Shown here piece by piece: positions 1 through 7,402 of a stretch of DNA of 64,000 bases. A program made the position numbers and the translations under genes. Every line of letters begins with the position of its first letter. Position 1 is the stretch's first letter. Location: positions 248,001 to 312,000 of the forward strand of contig NZ_JBHRTR010000054.1 in assembly GCF_042646425.1 (NCBI RefSeq), read 5' to 3'. This stretch comes from Marinibaculum pumilum (GTDB lineage Bacteria; Pseudomonadota; Alphaproteobacteria; Ferrovibrionales; Ferrovibrionaceae). Under the pieces are notes generated by a model. That model did no database searches, was not told the DNA's origin, and worked only from the letters and a program-made list of their open reading frames with translations.

Positions 1-429
1 TTCGCCTTCCGCCACCCCGCACCGGCGGCCACGCCGCCCCCGCCCGCTGCCCGCAGGACGGTGCCTGCGGCGCCGGCATCGCGGCCCGTCTCCGCCCCGC
101 CACCTTTCGCGGGCAATGCAGCGAGCGCGGGACCGGCCGCGCCGCCGTCGGCGGCGGAGGATCGGGACGCAGAGCTTGCCGCCATCGCCAGCCTGGCCGA
201 TGCCGGCCGGACCGGCGAGGCGCTGTCGCTGTGCAGCGCCAGCCTGGCCCGTCGCGGACCGGATGCCGACCTGTACTACTGGCTCGGCCTGCTGCACGAC
301 GCGCAGGATGACGCGGACACGGCGCGCAGCTACTACCGCAAGGCGCTCTACCTGCAGCCCGACCATCCGGAGGCCGGCGCCCAGATGACCGCGCATCGCG
401 GCCGCCGCGACCGCGGGAGGCAGGGGTGA
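1..429 (+). CDS. wspC: WspC-like CheR methyltransferase, C-terminal TPR part (5' truncated by window edge)
   Basis: Reading frame 1 is open from the first base, so this is the 3' end of a gene. The visible part is a proline/alanine-rich linker followed by a TPR-like helical pair (DADLYYWLGLLHDAQ then ARSYYRKALYLQPDHPEA, about nt 265-380). WspC-type chemoreceptor methyltransferases consist of a CheR domain, a linker and C-terminal TPRs. The catalytic CheR domain lies outside the window and is inferred. The gene overlaps the next one by 4 nt (stop 427-429 inside GTGATG), and the order wspC-D-E-F-R matches the Wsp operon of Pseudomonas. An internal GTG at 61 is in frame but is not needed as a start. 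Confidence 0.75.
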   Translation, partial: FAFRHPAPAATPPPPAARRTVPAAPASRPVSAPPPFAGNAASAGPAAPPSAAEDRDAELAAIASLADAGRTGEALSLCSASLARRGPDADLYYWLGLLHDAQDDADTARSYYRKALYLQPDHPEAGAQMTAHRGRRDRGRQG

Positions 430-1109
430 TGCAGGCGGATGGTGCATCGGCCAGGATCGACGATTGCTGGAACCGGATCGGCATCGCCGGCGACCGGAGC
501 TGCCCGCTGCTTGCCGACCATATCCATTGCCGGAACTGCCCGGTCCAGTCGGCGGCGGCCATCGCCCTGCTCGACCGCTTCGCGGCCGGCCTGCCGGAAC
601 AGGCGGCGCAGGACGATAGCCCAACCCGGACCGCCGGTGCGGAACCCGGCGCGCAGCGCCGGCTGCTGGTCTTTCGGGTGGGTGCGGAATGGCTCGGCCT
701 GGCGCCGCGCAGCCTGCTGGAAATCGCCCCTGCAGCGGCCATCCACAGCCTGCCGCACCAGCGCAATGCCGCCATCCTGGGCGTCGCCAACCGGCGCGGC
801 ACCCTGATCCCCTGTATCTCCCTGGCCCGCTTCCTGGATACTGCGGAGACGGAGGCGGAGCTGCGGCACGACGACCGGCGGATCGTGCCGCGGACCCTGA
901 TCCTGGCAGCCGAGGACGGCGCCATCGCCGCCCCGGTCGACGAGGTGGACGGCATCCAGGCGGTGTCGGTGGCGGCGCTCCTGCCGGCTGCCAAAGGTGC
1001 CCGCCCCATCGGTCGCTACGCCGCCGGCGTGCTGCGCCGGCAGGGACGCAGCATCACCCTGCTGGACGATGCGGCCTTCCTGCGGGCCCTGGCAGGAAGC
1101 CTGGCATGA
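426..1109 (+). CDS. wspD: WspD-like CheW coupling protein
   Basis: This 227-residue adaptor should link a chemoreceptor to the WspE kinase at the inner membrane. The N-terminus carries the Cys-rich signature typical of WspD proteins (CWNRIG, GDRSCP, HCRNCP within residues 16-40). The CheW fold follows from about residue 75 (RLLVFRVGAEWLGL, ILGVANRRGTLIPCISLARFL). Start is GTG 426 or the adjacent ATG 429; both overlap the wspC stop and imply translational coupling. The stop overlaps the wspE ATG at 1106 (ATGA). A standard CheW is about 150-170 residues; the extra length is the Cys-rich N-terminus, which could bind a metal, though that is inference. Confidence 0.88.
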   Translation: MMQADGASARIDDCWNRIGIAGDRSCPLLADHIHCRNCPVQSAAAIALLDRFAAGLPEQAAQDDSPTRTAGAEPGAQRRLLVFRVGAEWLGLAPRSLLEIAPAAAIHSLPHQRNAAILGVANRRGTLIPCISLARFLDTAETEAELRHDDRRIVPRTLILAAEDGAIAAPVDEVDGIQAVSVAALLPAAKGARPIGRYAAGVLRRQGRSITLLDDAAFLRALAGSLA

Positions 1110-3355
1110 CCGACCCGGAGGACCTCCAGAACGCCTCGATGCTGGACCTCTTCCGCATGGAGGCCGAAGCGCAGGCCGGCGTCCTCAATGCCGGCCTGCT
1201 GGCGCTGGAGCGCAGCCCGACCGATCCGGCGCAGCTGGAGGCCTGCATGCGCGCCGCGCATTCCCTGAAGGGGGCGGCCCGCATCGTCGATCTGGCAGCC
1301 GGTGTGCGGCTGGCCCATGCGATGGAGGATGTCATGGTCGCCGCACAGGAGGGCCGGCTGTTGCTGGGCGCGGCGCATATCGACGCGCTGCTGCAGGGGA
1401 CCGACGCCCTGCTGCACATCGCCGATGCCGGCAGCGGCGGCGGCGACGCGATCGACGCCCTGGTCCAGCGCCTGGAAACGCTGCCGGCAGGGAGCACCGC
1501 AGACCCGGGCACGGAAGTCACGGCATCGCCGACCGCACCGACCGAGACCCCCGCGCCCGACCCGGCGCCGGCGGCCGAAGCGCAGCCTGAGGCAGTCCAG
1601 GCGGGACCGGTGCCAGCCCGCGCGCTTCGGGTCTCCGCCGCGCATCTGGACGCCATGCTCGACATTTCCGCCAAGTCGCTGGTGGAGTTCCAGAAGGTCG
1701 GCAGCCTGCGCGCCACCCTGGACCGCCTGAAGCAGAGCCAGGCCGGCGCCGTGCGGCTGCTCGATGCCGTGCGCGAGGCCCTGCCCGCGGCGGCGCGGAC
1801 GCAGGACGCCCTGGCCCTGCTGGCGGAGACGCGGGATGCGATGGCGGAAAGCCGGGAGATCCTGCAGGGGCATCTGGAGGCGTTCGAGGACTTCTCCTGG
1901 ACCGGCGGCCGGCGCAGCCGCGAGATCTACGACGCGGCGCTGGCCTCCCGCATGCGTCCCTTCGCCGACATATCGACCGGCTGGGAACGGATGCTGCGCG
2001 ACATCGCCCGGGACCTGGGCAAGCAGGTGCGGCTGGAACTGCTGGGCGCCGCCACCCCGGTCGACCGCGATGTCCTGGAACGCCTCGACGCCCCCATCGT
2101 CCACCTGCTGCGCAACGCGGTCGACCATGGCATCGAGGCGCCGGAGCTGCGTACGGCGCGCGGCAAGCCCGCAGCCGGCCTGATCCGGGTGGAGGCGCGC
2201 CATCATGCCGGCGACCTGGTGGTGGAGATCAGCGACGATGGCGCCGGCATCGACCTCGACCGGCTGCGGGGCGCGGTAACAGCCCATGGCTTTGCGCCGG
2301 AGGAAGCGGCGGCGCAGATGTCGGAGGAGGAACTGCTGGCCTTCCTGTCGCTGCCCGGCTTCAGCCTGCGCGGCGAGGTGACGGCCGTGTCCGGGCGCGG
2401 GGTGGGCCTGGACGCGGCGCAACACGACCTGCGCCAGCTGCGCGGCAGCCTGCGGATCGCGCAGACCCGGGGCGCCGGCTGCAGGTTCCACCTGCAGGTG
2501 CCGCTGACCCTGTCCGTGATCCGCAGCCTGGTGGTGGAGGTCGCCGGCGAGGCCTATGCCTTCCCGCTGTCGCGGATCGAACGCATGCTCCGGCTGCAGC
2601 CGGCGGAGATCGTGTATCTGGAAGGCCGGCAGCAGTTCTGGCAGGGCGACCGGCAGGTCGGGCTGCTGTCCGCCGGCCAGCTGCTGCAGCGCCCTGCAGG
2701 CGAGGTCGACCCGGCCGGCCTGCCGGTGGTGCTGCTGGGCGAGGGCGACGGCCTGCATGGCATCGCGGTCGACCGTTTCCTGGGCGAGCGCAGCCTGGTC
2801 GTGGTCCCGATCGATCCGCGTCTGGGCAAGATCCGCGACGTGGCGGCCGGCGCCATGCTGGATGACGGCCGCCCGGTCCTGATCCTGGATGTCGACGACC
2901 TGCTGGGCAGCATCGGCAAGGTGCTCGCCGGCGGCAGCCTGGTGCGGCTCGGCAGCGGCCTGCCGGCGGAGGCGGCCCGAAAGCGCGTCCTGGTTGTAGA
3001 TGACTCCCTCACGGTCCGGGAATTGGAGCGCAAGCTTCTGGCCGGTCGCGGCTACGACGTGTCGGTGGCGGTGGATGGCGTGGACGGCTGGAACATGCTT
3101 CAGTCCGAACCCTTCGACCTGCTGGTCACCGACATCGACATGCCGCGGATGGACGGGATCGAGCTGGTGACCCGCCTGCGGGCCAATAACCGGCTTCAAT
3201 CGATGCCCGTCATGGTGGTATCGTACAAGGATCGGGAGGAAGATCGCCGCCGCGGCCTCGAGGCCGGCGCCGACCGCTACCTCGCCAAGGCAGGCTTCCA
3301 TGACGAAACACTCCTCGATGCGGTGCAGAGCTTGATCGGCGCGGCGCGCGAATGA
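1106..3355 (+). CDS. wspE: WspE-like hybrid CheA histidine kinase/response regulator
   Basis: This 749-residue chemotaxis-type kinase has an N-terminal Hpt domain with the phosphorylation motif AAHSLKGAAR (His52), a dimerisation/linker region, an HATPase domain (HLLRNAVDHGIE at about 334-345, DDGAGID, SGRGVGLD), a CheW-like regulatory domain, and a C-terminal receiver (RVLVVDDS from about 627; phospho-acceptor Asp676 in VTDIDMPRMDG). The ATG at 1106 overlaps the wspD stop and sits directly before the Hpt domain; the frame stays open further upstream, but that part overlaps wspD and is not family-like. By analogy it autophosphorylates and passes phosphate to WspR and WspF. The gap to wspF is 31 nt. 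Confidence 0.92.
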   Translation: MTDPEDLQNASMLDLFRMEAEAQAGVLNAGLLALERSPTDPAQLEACMRAAHSLKGAARIVDLAAGVRLAHAMEDVMVAAQEGRLLLGAAHIDALLQGTDALLHIADAGSGGGDAIDALVQRLETLPAGSTADPGTEVTASPTAPTETPAPDPAPAAEAQPEAVQAGPVPARALRVSAAHLDAMLDISAKSLVEFQKVGSLRATLDRLKQSQAGAVRLLDAVREALPAAARTQDALALLAETRDAMAESREILQGHLEAFEDFSWTGGRRSREIYDAALASRMRPFADISTGWERMLRDIARDLGKQVRLELLGAATPVDRDVLERLDAPIVHLLRNAVDHGIEAPELRTARGKPAAGLIRVEARHHAGDLVVEISDDGAGIDLDRLRGAVTAHGFAPEEAAAQMSEEELLAFLSLPGFSLRGEVTAVSGRGVGLDAAQHDLRQLRGSLRIAQTRGAGCRFHLQVPLTLSVIRSLVVEVAGEAYAFPLSRIERMLRLQPAEIVYLEGRQQFWQGDRQVGLLSAGQLLQRPAGEVDPAGLPVVLLGEGDGLHGIAVDRFLGERSLVVVPIDPRLGKIRDVAAGAMLDDGRPVLILDVDDLLGSIGKVLAGGSLVRLGSGLPAEAARKRVLVVDDSLTVRELERKLLAGRGYDVSVAVDGVDGWNMLQSEPFDLLVTDIDMPRMDGIELVTRLRANNRLQSMPVMVVSYKDREEDRRRGLEAGADRYLAKAGFHDETLLDAVQSLIGAARE

Positions 3356-3386
3356 CCGGCGCCCGGGCGGCGACACGGGGCCGTCG

Positions 3387-4391
3387 ATGAAAATCGGCAT
3401 CGCCAATGACATGCCCCTTGCCGTCCAGGCGATCCGCAGGGCCCTGGCGCAGAATGGAGCGCACAGCGTCGTCTGGACCGCGACGAACGGTGCCGAGGCG
3501 GTCGCGCTCTGCCGGCAGGAGCTGCCCGACCTCATCCTCATGGACCTCCTGATGCCGGAGGTCGACGGCGTGGAGGCGGTCCGACGGATCATGGCCGCGA
3601 CCCCCTGCCCGATCCTGATCGTCACCTCCGATGTCGACCGCAACATGAGCCTGGTGTTCAGGGCGATGGGGCACGGGGCCGTCGACGTGGTGATGACCCC
3701 GACCATGGGCAGCCGCCATGCCGCCGATGCCGCCGCCCTGCTGCGCAAGATCGACAACATCTCCTGGCTGACCGGCAACGGCCGGCCGAAGCGGGCGGCC
3801 CCGTCCCCGGTCCCGCCCCGGCGGCATGGCCGGCAGCATCTGGTCGCGATCGGCGCGTCGGCAGGCGGGCCGGTCAGCCTGGAGCGCATCCTGCGGTCCC
3901 TGCCCGCCGATTTTCCCGCGGGCATCGTCCTGGTGCAGCACGTGGATCCCGTCTTCGCCGCCGACATGGCCGACTGGCTGTCGCTGACCTCCGCCATTCC
4001 GGTCCGCCTGGCGCGGACCGGGGAGGTGCCGCTGCCGGGCACCGTCCTGCTGGCCGGCACCAGCGACCATCTGGCCATGGACGTGGCGGGGCGCCTGGCC
4101 TACGTCGCGGAGCCGGCGGAGCATTTCTATAAGCCGTCGATCGACGTGTTCTTCGACGCCATCGTCGCCAACTGGCCCGGCGATGCCATTGGCGTTCTGT
4201 TAACCGGCATGGGGCAGGATGGCGCCCGCGGACTGAAGAAACTCCGCGACTGGGGCGCCTTGACCATTGCGCAGGATCGGGCCACCAGTGCGGTCTATGG
4301 TATGCCGAAGGCGGCCGCCGAACTGGGTGCGGCGCTCGAGATTCTGCCGCTGTCCGGGATCGCCCCGCGCCTGATCGAGGCGCTGGCCTGA
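3387..4391 (+). CDS. wspF: WspF-like CheB methylesterase/response regulator
   Basis: A 334-residue protein with an N-terminal receiver (Asp53 in LILMDLLMPEVDG) and a C-terminal CheB methylesterase domain. The catalytic triad is visible: Ser158 in GASAGGP, His in VQHVDP and Asp in GMGQDGARG. It should remove methyl groups from the Wsp chemoreceptor and so provide adaptation; in Pseudomonas, loss of WspF locks the pathway on. It lies 31 nt after wspE and 55 nt before wspR. Start ATG 3387 gives the expected receiver N-terminus (MKIGIANDMPLAVQAI). Confidence 0.92.
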   Translation: MKIGIANDMPLAVQAIRRALAQNGAHSVVWTATNGAEAVALCRQELPDLILMDLLMPEVDGVEAVRRIMAATPCPILIVTSDVDRNMSLVFRAMGHGAVDVVMTPTMGSRHAADAAALLRKIDNISWLTGNGRPKRAAPSPVPPRRHGRQHLVAIGASAGGPVSLERILRSLPADFPAGIVLVQHVDPVFAADMADWLSLTSAIPVRLARTGEVPLPGTVLLAGTSDHLAMDVAGRLAYVAEPAEHFYKPSIDVFFDAIVANWPGDAIGVLLTGMGQDGARGLKKLRDWGALTIAQDRATSAVYGMPKAAAELGAALEILPLSGIAPRLIEALA

Positions 4392-4446
4392 TCCTGGGAC
4401 CGGCCTTCAGTCTGCCTGGCGAGACACCGGCTGCGCGAGGAACAGG

Positions 4447-5457
4447 ATGGAACTCACCGACGGGACCGATCGCATCGTGGAGCCGGCCGACAAGTCGGCG
4501 ATGGTGCTCCTGATCGACGACCAGGTGATGATCTGCGAGGCGATCCGGCGTGCGCTGGCAGCAGAGCCCGATATCTGCTTGCACTACTGCACCGACGCCG
4601 GCCGGGCGCTGGACGTCGCGGAAGAACTGAAGCCGACGGTCCTGCTGCAGGACCTGATCATGCCGGGCATCGACGGCCTGACCCTGCTGCCGAGATACCG
4701 CACCAGCCCGGTGCTGCGCGACGTGCCGATCCTGGTCCTGTCGACGAAGGAGGATCCCAAGGTGAAGAGCGCCGCGTTCGAGGCCGGCGCCAACGATTAC
4801 CTGGTGAAGATCCCCGACGCGATCGAGCTGGTCGCCCGGATCCGCTATCACTCCCGCTCCTACGTCGCGCTGCAGCAGCGCGACGAGGCGTTCCGCGCGC
4901 TGCGCGACAGCCAGCGGCAGCTGCTGGCCGCCAACCTGGAACTGGAGCGGATGATGAAGTCGGACGGCCTGACCGGGCTGGCCAACCGGCGCCATTTCGA
5001 CGAGTACCTGGAGATCGAATGGCGGCGCGCGCATCGCAACCACCAGGACCTCTCGCTGCTGATGCTCGATGTCGACTTCTTCAAGCGCTACAACGACCGC
5101 TATGGCCATGTCGCGGGCGACAACGTGCTGCGGGAGATCGCGAAGGTGCTGAAGGCGTCCTGCGGCCGCGCCACCGACCTCGCGGCACGCTATGGCGGCG
5201 AAGAGTTCGCCATCGTCCTGCCGAACACGCCCGCCGACGGCGCCTTCGGCATGGCGGAGCGGGTCCGCCAGGCGGTGAAGGCGCTGGCGATCCCGCATTG
5301 CGCGCCGCAGGAAGGCGCCACGGTCAGCATCAGCCTGGGCTGCGCCACGGTGCGGCCGACCCCGAACGGCACGCCGACGGCACTGATCGAGGCCGCCGAC
5401 CAGGCGCTCTACCGTGCGAAGGAAGGCGGCCGCGACCGGGTCGCCACCGCCGCCTGA
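4447..5457 (+). CDS. wspR: WspR-like diguanylate cyclase response regulator
   Basis: A 336-residue output protein: receiver domain with phospho-acceptor Asp69 (VLLQDLIMPGIDG), a coiled-coil-like linker (about 140-172) and a GGDEF domain with an intact active site GGEEF (250-254). An RxxD inhibitory site (RATD, 241-244) lies five residues upstream, the canonical I-site spacing, so feedback inhibition by c-di-GMP is expected. It should make c-di-GMP when phosphorylated by WspE. Start ATG 4447 follows an AGGAACAGG purine stretch. It is the last gene of the operon; the next gene is on the opposite strand. Confidence 0.93.
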   Translation: MELTDGTDRIVEPADKSAMVLLIDDQVMICEAIRRALAAEPDICLHYCTDAGRALDVAEELKPTVLLQDLIMPGIDGLTLLPRYRTSPVLRDVPILVLSTKEDPKVKSAAFEAGANDYLVKIPDAIELVARIRYHSRSYVALQQRDEAFRALRDSQRQLLAANLELERMMKSDGLTGLANRRHFDEYLEIEWRRAHRNHQDLSLLMLDVDFFKRYNDRYGHVAGDNVLREIAKVLKASCGRATDLAARYGGEEFAIVLPNTPADGAFGMAERVRQAVKALAIPHCAPQEGATVSISLGCATVRPTPNGTPTALIEAADQALYRAKEGGRDRVATAA

Positions 5458-5503
5458 GGACCCGCCGCTGTCAAAGCGGCCCAGGCGGAGAGGCCCAGCC
5501 CAG

Positions 5504-5538
5504 GACGCTCAGCTGAAGACGCTCAGCTGAAGACGCTC
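5504..5538. repeat. 14-bp tandem duplication over the SCP2 gene stop
   Basis: The unit GACGCTCAGCTGAA occurs at 5504-5517 and 5518-5531, with a partial third copy at 5532-5538. On the minus strand each full copy spells the last codons and stop of the SCP2-like gene, so the stop codon is duplicated 14 nt downstream. It looks like a recent slippage event without effect on the protein. Confidence 0.85.
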
Positions 5539-5822
5539 TGGAGCTTCATGGCGATGCCCATGTTTCCCTCGACCTTCAGCTTGCCCATCATGAAGGCGGT
5601 GGTCGGGTCGAGTTCGCCCTGGGTCAGTTTCAGAAAGTTCTCCTTCGAGATCCTGATCGTGCACTCGGCATCCTTGTCCTCGTTGGTCACCGTGTTCGGT
5701 GTCGAGGCACCGTCGACATAGATCACCCCATCCTCGCCGAAATCGAATTTCACCGTCGCGCCCAGGCCGGAATCGGCGCCCACGCGCTCGCGCATCTTCT
5801 CGGTGATCTCGTCGAGTGTCAT
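5523..5822 (-). CDS. SCP2 sterol-binding domain protein
   Basis: A 99-residue single-domain SCP2-like protein (MTLDEITEKMRERVG to KLQSVFS). Family features are DGVIYVDG, the DAECTIRISKENFLKLTQGELDPTTAFMMGKLKVEGNMGIAMKL core cut into its usual strands and helices, and the C-terminal LQSVF. Such proteins bind hydrophobic ligands such as acyl-CoAs and often occur near beta-oxidation genes; the actual ligand cannot be read from sequence. ATG 5822 was chosen because it begins the domain; an upstream in-frame start would add an unconserved leader. It is divergent from the thioesterase at 6027. Confidence 0.85.
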   Translation of the reverse strand: MTLDEITEKMRERVGADSGLGATVKFDFGEDGVIYVDGASTPNTVTNEDKDAECTIRISKENFLKLTQGELDPTTAFMMGKLKVEGNMGIAMKLQSVFS

Positions 5823-5930
5823 CGGTCCTGTCTCCCCGAATGGCCGCGGCCCCTGGCGGGCCGGCATGGAATGGCCGGCACGTTAGTCCATTGAGCCGGG
5901 CCGTGAAAGCGGTTCGGTGGCGCCGCCGCG

Positions 5931-5990
5931 GCCGTCGCCATTGCGGTCGCCAGTGCGGTCGCCAGTGCGGTCGACTGGGCGGTCGACTGG
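5931..5990. repeat. 12-bp minisatellite between divergent genes
   Basis: Five consecutive 12-bp units: a diverged first unit, two copies of GCGGTCGCCAGT (5943-5966) and two of GCGGTCGACTGG (5967-5990). The array fills part of the space between the SCP2-like gene and the thioesterase gene, where both promoters must lie. No conserved protein is encoded here. Confidence 0.85.
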
Positions 5991-6026
5991 GCGCACCCGC
6001 TCTGCAACAATCCGCCTCCCTCCGAC

Positions 6027-6485
6027 GTGACATCATCAGGACAGGACGGCTACGTGACAGGGTACGTGGAGACCTACCGCGGCTGCGTGCATGGCTGGGA
6101 GTGCGACCATTACGGCCACCTCAACGTGCAGTTCTATATCGGCCGGATTTCGGACGCCTTCGGCACCCTGATGGGGCTGATCGACATGGCCGGCCCGGCC
6201 ATCGAGCGCCGCAACCTGGGGCTGGTGGCCGTCCACCAGGAGAATGATTTCCGCCGCGAGCTGCGGGCCGGCGCCCTGATCGTCGTGCAGAGCGGCATCG
6301 CCGGGATCGGCGGCAAGAAGCTTCGCCTGCACCATCGCCTGCTGAACGGCGAGAGCGGCGAGCTGGCGTTCGAGGCCCGCGTGCTGTGCATCTGCATGGA
6401 CCTGGCCGCCCGCCGGTCGACGGACCTGCCGGACGACGTGGTCGCCCTGGCGCAGCCCTACCTGGTGGCGGAGGCGGCCGCATGA
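6027..6485 (+). CDS. Hot-dog fold acyl-CoA thioesterase family protein
   Basis: A 152-residue single hot-dog domain protein related to 4-hydroxybenzoyl-CoA/acyl-CoA thioesterases. The active-site segment WECDHYGHLNVQFYIGRISD (residues about 24-43) has the Asp, His-Leu-Asn-Val and Tyr pattern of the family, followed by the long helix. The start is uncertain: GTG 6027 lacks a clear ribosome-binding site, and GTG 6054 is an alternative that keeps the whole domain. The stop overlaps the next ATG (6482), so the two thioesterase genes are translationally coupled. The substrate is unknown; the context suggests a CoA ester. Confidence 0.8.
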   Translation: MTSSGQDGYVTGYVETYRGCVHGWECDHYGHLNVQFYIGRISDAFGTLMGLIDMAGPAIERRNLGLVAVHQENDFRRELRAGALIVVQSGIAGIGGKKLRLHHRLLNGESGELAFEARVLCICMDLAARRSTDLPDDVVALAQPYLVAEAAA

Positions 6486-7402
6486 TCGCCGGGGCGATGC
6501 AGATCCATCCGCCGGCCGCGCCCCTCCAGCGCGCTCAGACCGGCAATGTCTATCCCTGGCATTGCGATCAGTGGGGCCATCTGAACGTCCAGAACTACGC
6601 CCTCTGGTTCGCCGAGGCGGCGGCCCACGCGCTGCATCGCTGCGGCCTGGGGCCGTCGCGCCTGGCAGAGATGTCGGCCACGCCGTTCCCGCGCCGGCAG
6701 CGGGTCTGGTACCGCAAGGAATTCCGCCTGGGCGAGGTGGCGGTGACCGATGCTGCGACGACCGCCAGAACCGGGGGACCGACGGTGCTGGCCCGCATGC
6801 GGGAGGCGATCAGCGGCGCGCCGGCGACCGACTGCGTGATGGAGATGGCCCTGCACGATGCCGGAACCCTGGCGCTGCGCGACTGGCCGGAGGACCTGTC
6901 GGGCCTTGCCGCAGCGGACAGCCTGGGGGACGCCGCCGACCTGCTCGCCCCCTGGCCGGTGGAGCTGCCGGCCGGGCGGCTCCCCGGCATGCGGGAGAGC
7001 CTGCGCGGGGTGGTCAACACCTGGGACTGCGACCAGCACGGCACCGCCACCACGAAGCGCTACTTCAACGCCTTCAGCGATGCTGGCCTGGCCCTGATGA
7101 CGGGTCTGCAGCTGGACCCGAAGGTGCTGCTGGAGGCGGGCCTGTCCAGCGCCGCCCTGGAATACAGGGTGATCTACGACCGGCGGATGCGCGCCGGCGA
7201 CGCCTTCGTCATGTTCACCGGCATGACCGCGGCCGAGGGGCGCAAGACCTGGCGCTTCGTTCATGTGATGGAAGACGCCGCCACCGGCGCCCCGATCGCC
7301 CGCACCGATGTGGTCGGCGTCTTCATCGACGCGAAGGCGCGCCGGGCGGTGCCGCCACCGGACTGGGTGCGCAGCCGGACAGATGGAATCCGGATCGACT
7401 GA
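6482..7402 (+). CDS. Double hot-dog thioesterase-like protein
   Basis: A 306-residue protein with two hot-dog modules. The first (WHCDQWGHLNVQNYALWFAE, residues about 23-42) keeps the D..GHLNV..Y active-site pattern. The second (WDCDQHGTATTKRYFNAFSD, about 181-200) aligns with it but has lost the HLNV residues, so it is probably structural or substrate-binding. Double hot-dog proteins usually arise by fusion, and the preceding gene carries a third related module, giving three paralogous units in a row. ATG 6482 overlaps the upstream stop; ATG 6497 is also possible. The 3' end overlaps the flippase gene by 20 nt. The substrate is unknown. Confidence 0.78.
   Translation: MIAGAMQIHPPAAPLQRAQTGNVYPWHCDQWGHLNVQNYALWFAEAAAHALHRCGLGPSRLAEMSATPFPRRQRVWYRKEFRLGEVAVTDAATTARTGGPTVLARMREAISGAPATDCVMEMALHDAGTLALRDWPEDLSGLAAADSLGDAADLLAPWPVELPAGRLPGMRESLRGVVNTWDCDQHGTATTKRYFNAFSDAGLALMTGLQLDPKVLLEAGLSSAALEYRVIYDRRMRAGDAFVMFTGMTAAEGRKTWRFVHVMEDAATGAPIARTDVVGVFIDAKARRAVPPPDWVRSRTDGIRID

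Noticed and set aside
1016..4078. A very long open frame on the minus strand across wspE and wspF
   Set aside because: It is opposite to genes with clear catalytic motifs, its translation is low-complexity His/Gln/Arg-rich, and long antisense frames are expected at this GC content.
5931..6010. Possible small repetitive peptide gene over the 12-bp array
   Set aside because: The translation is only Ala/Thr/Ser repeats from the array, with no ribosome-binding site or conserved part.
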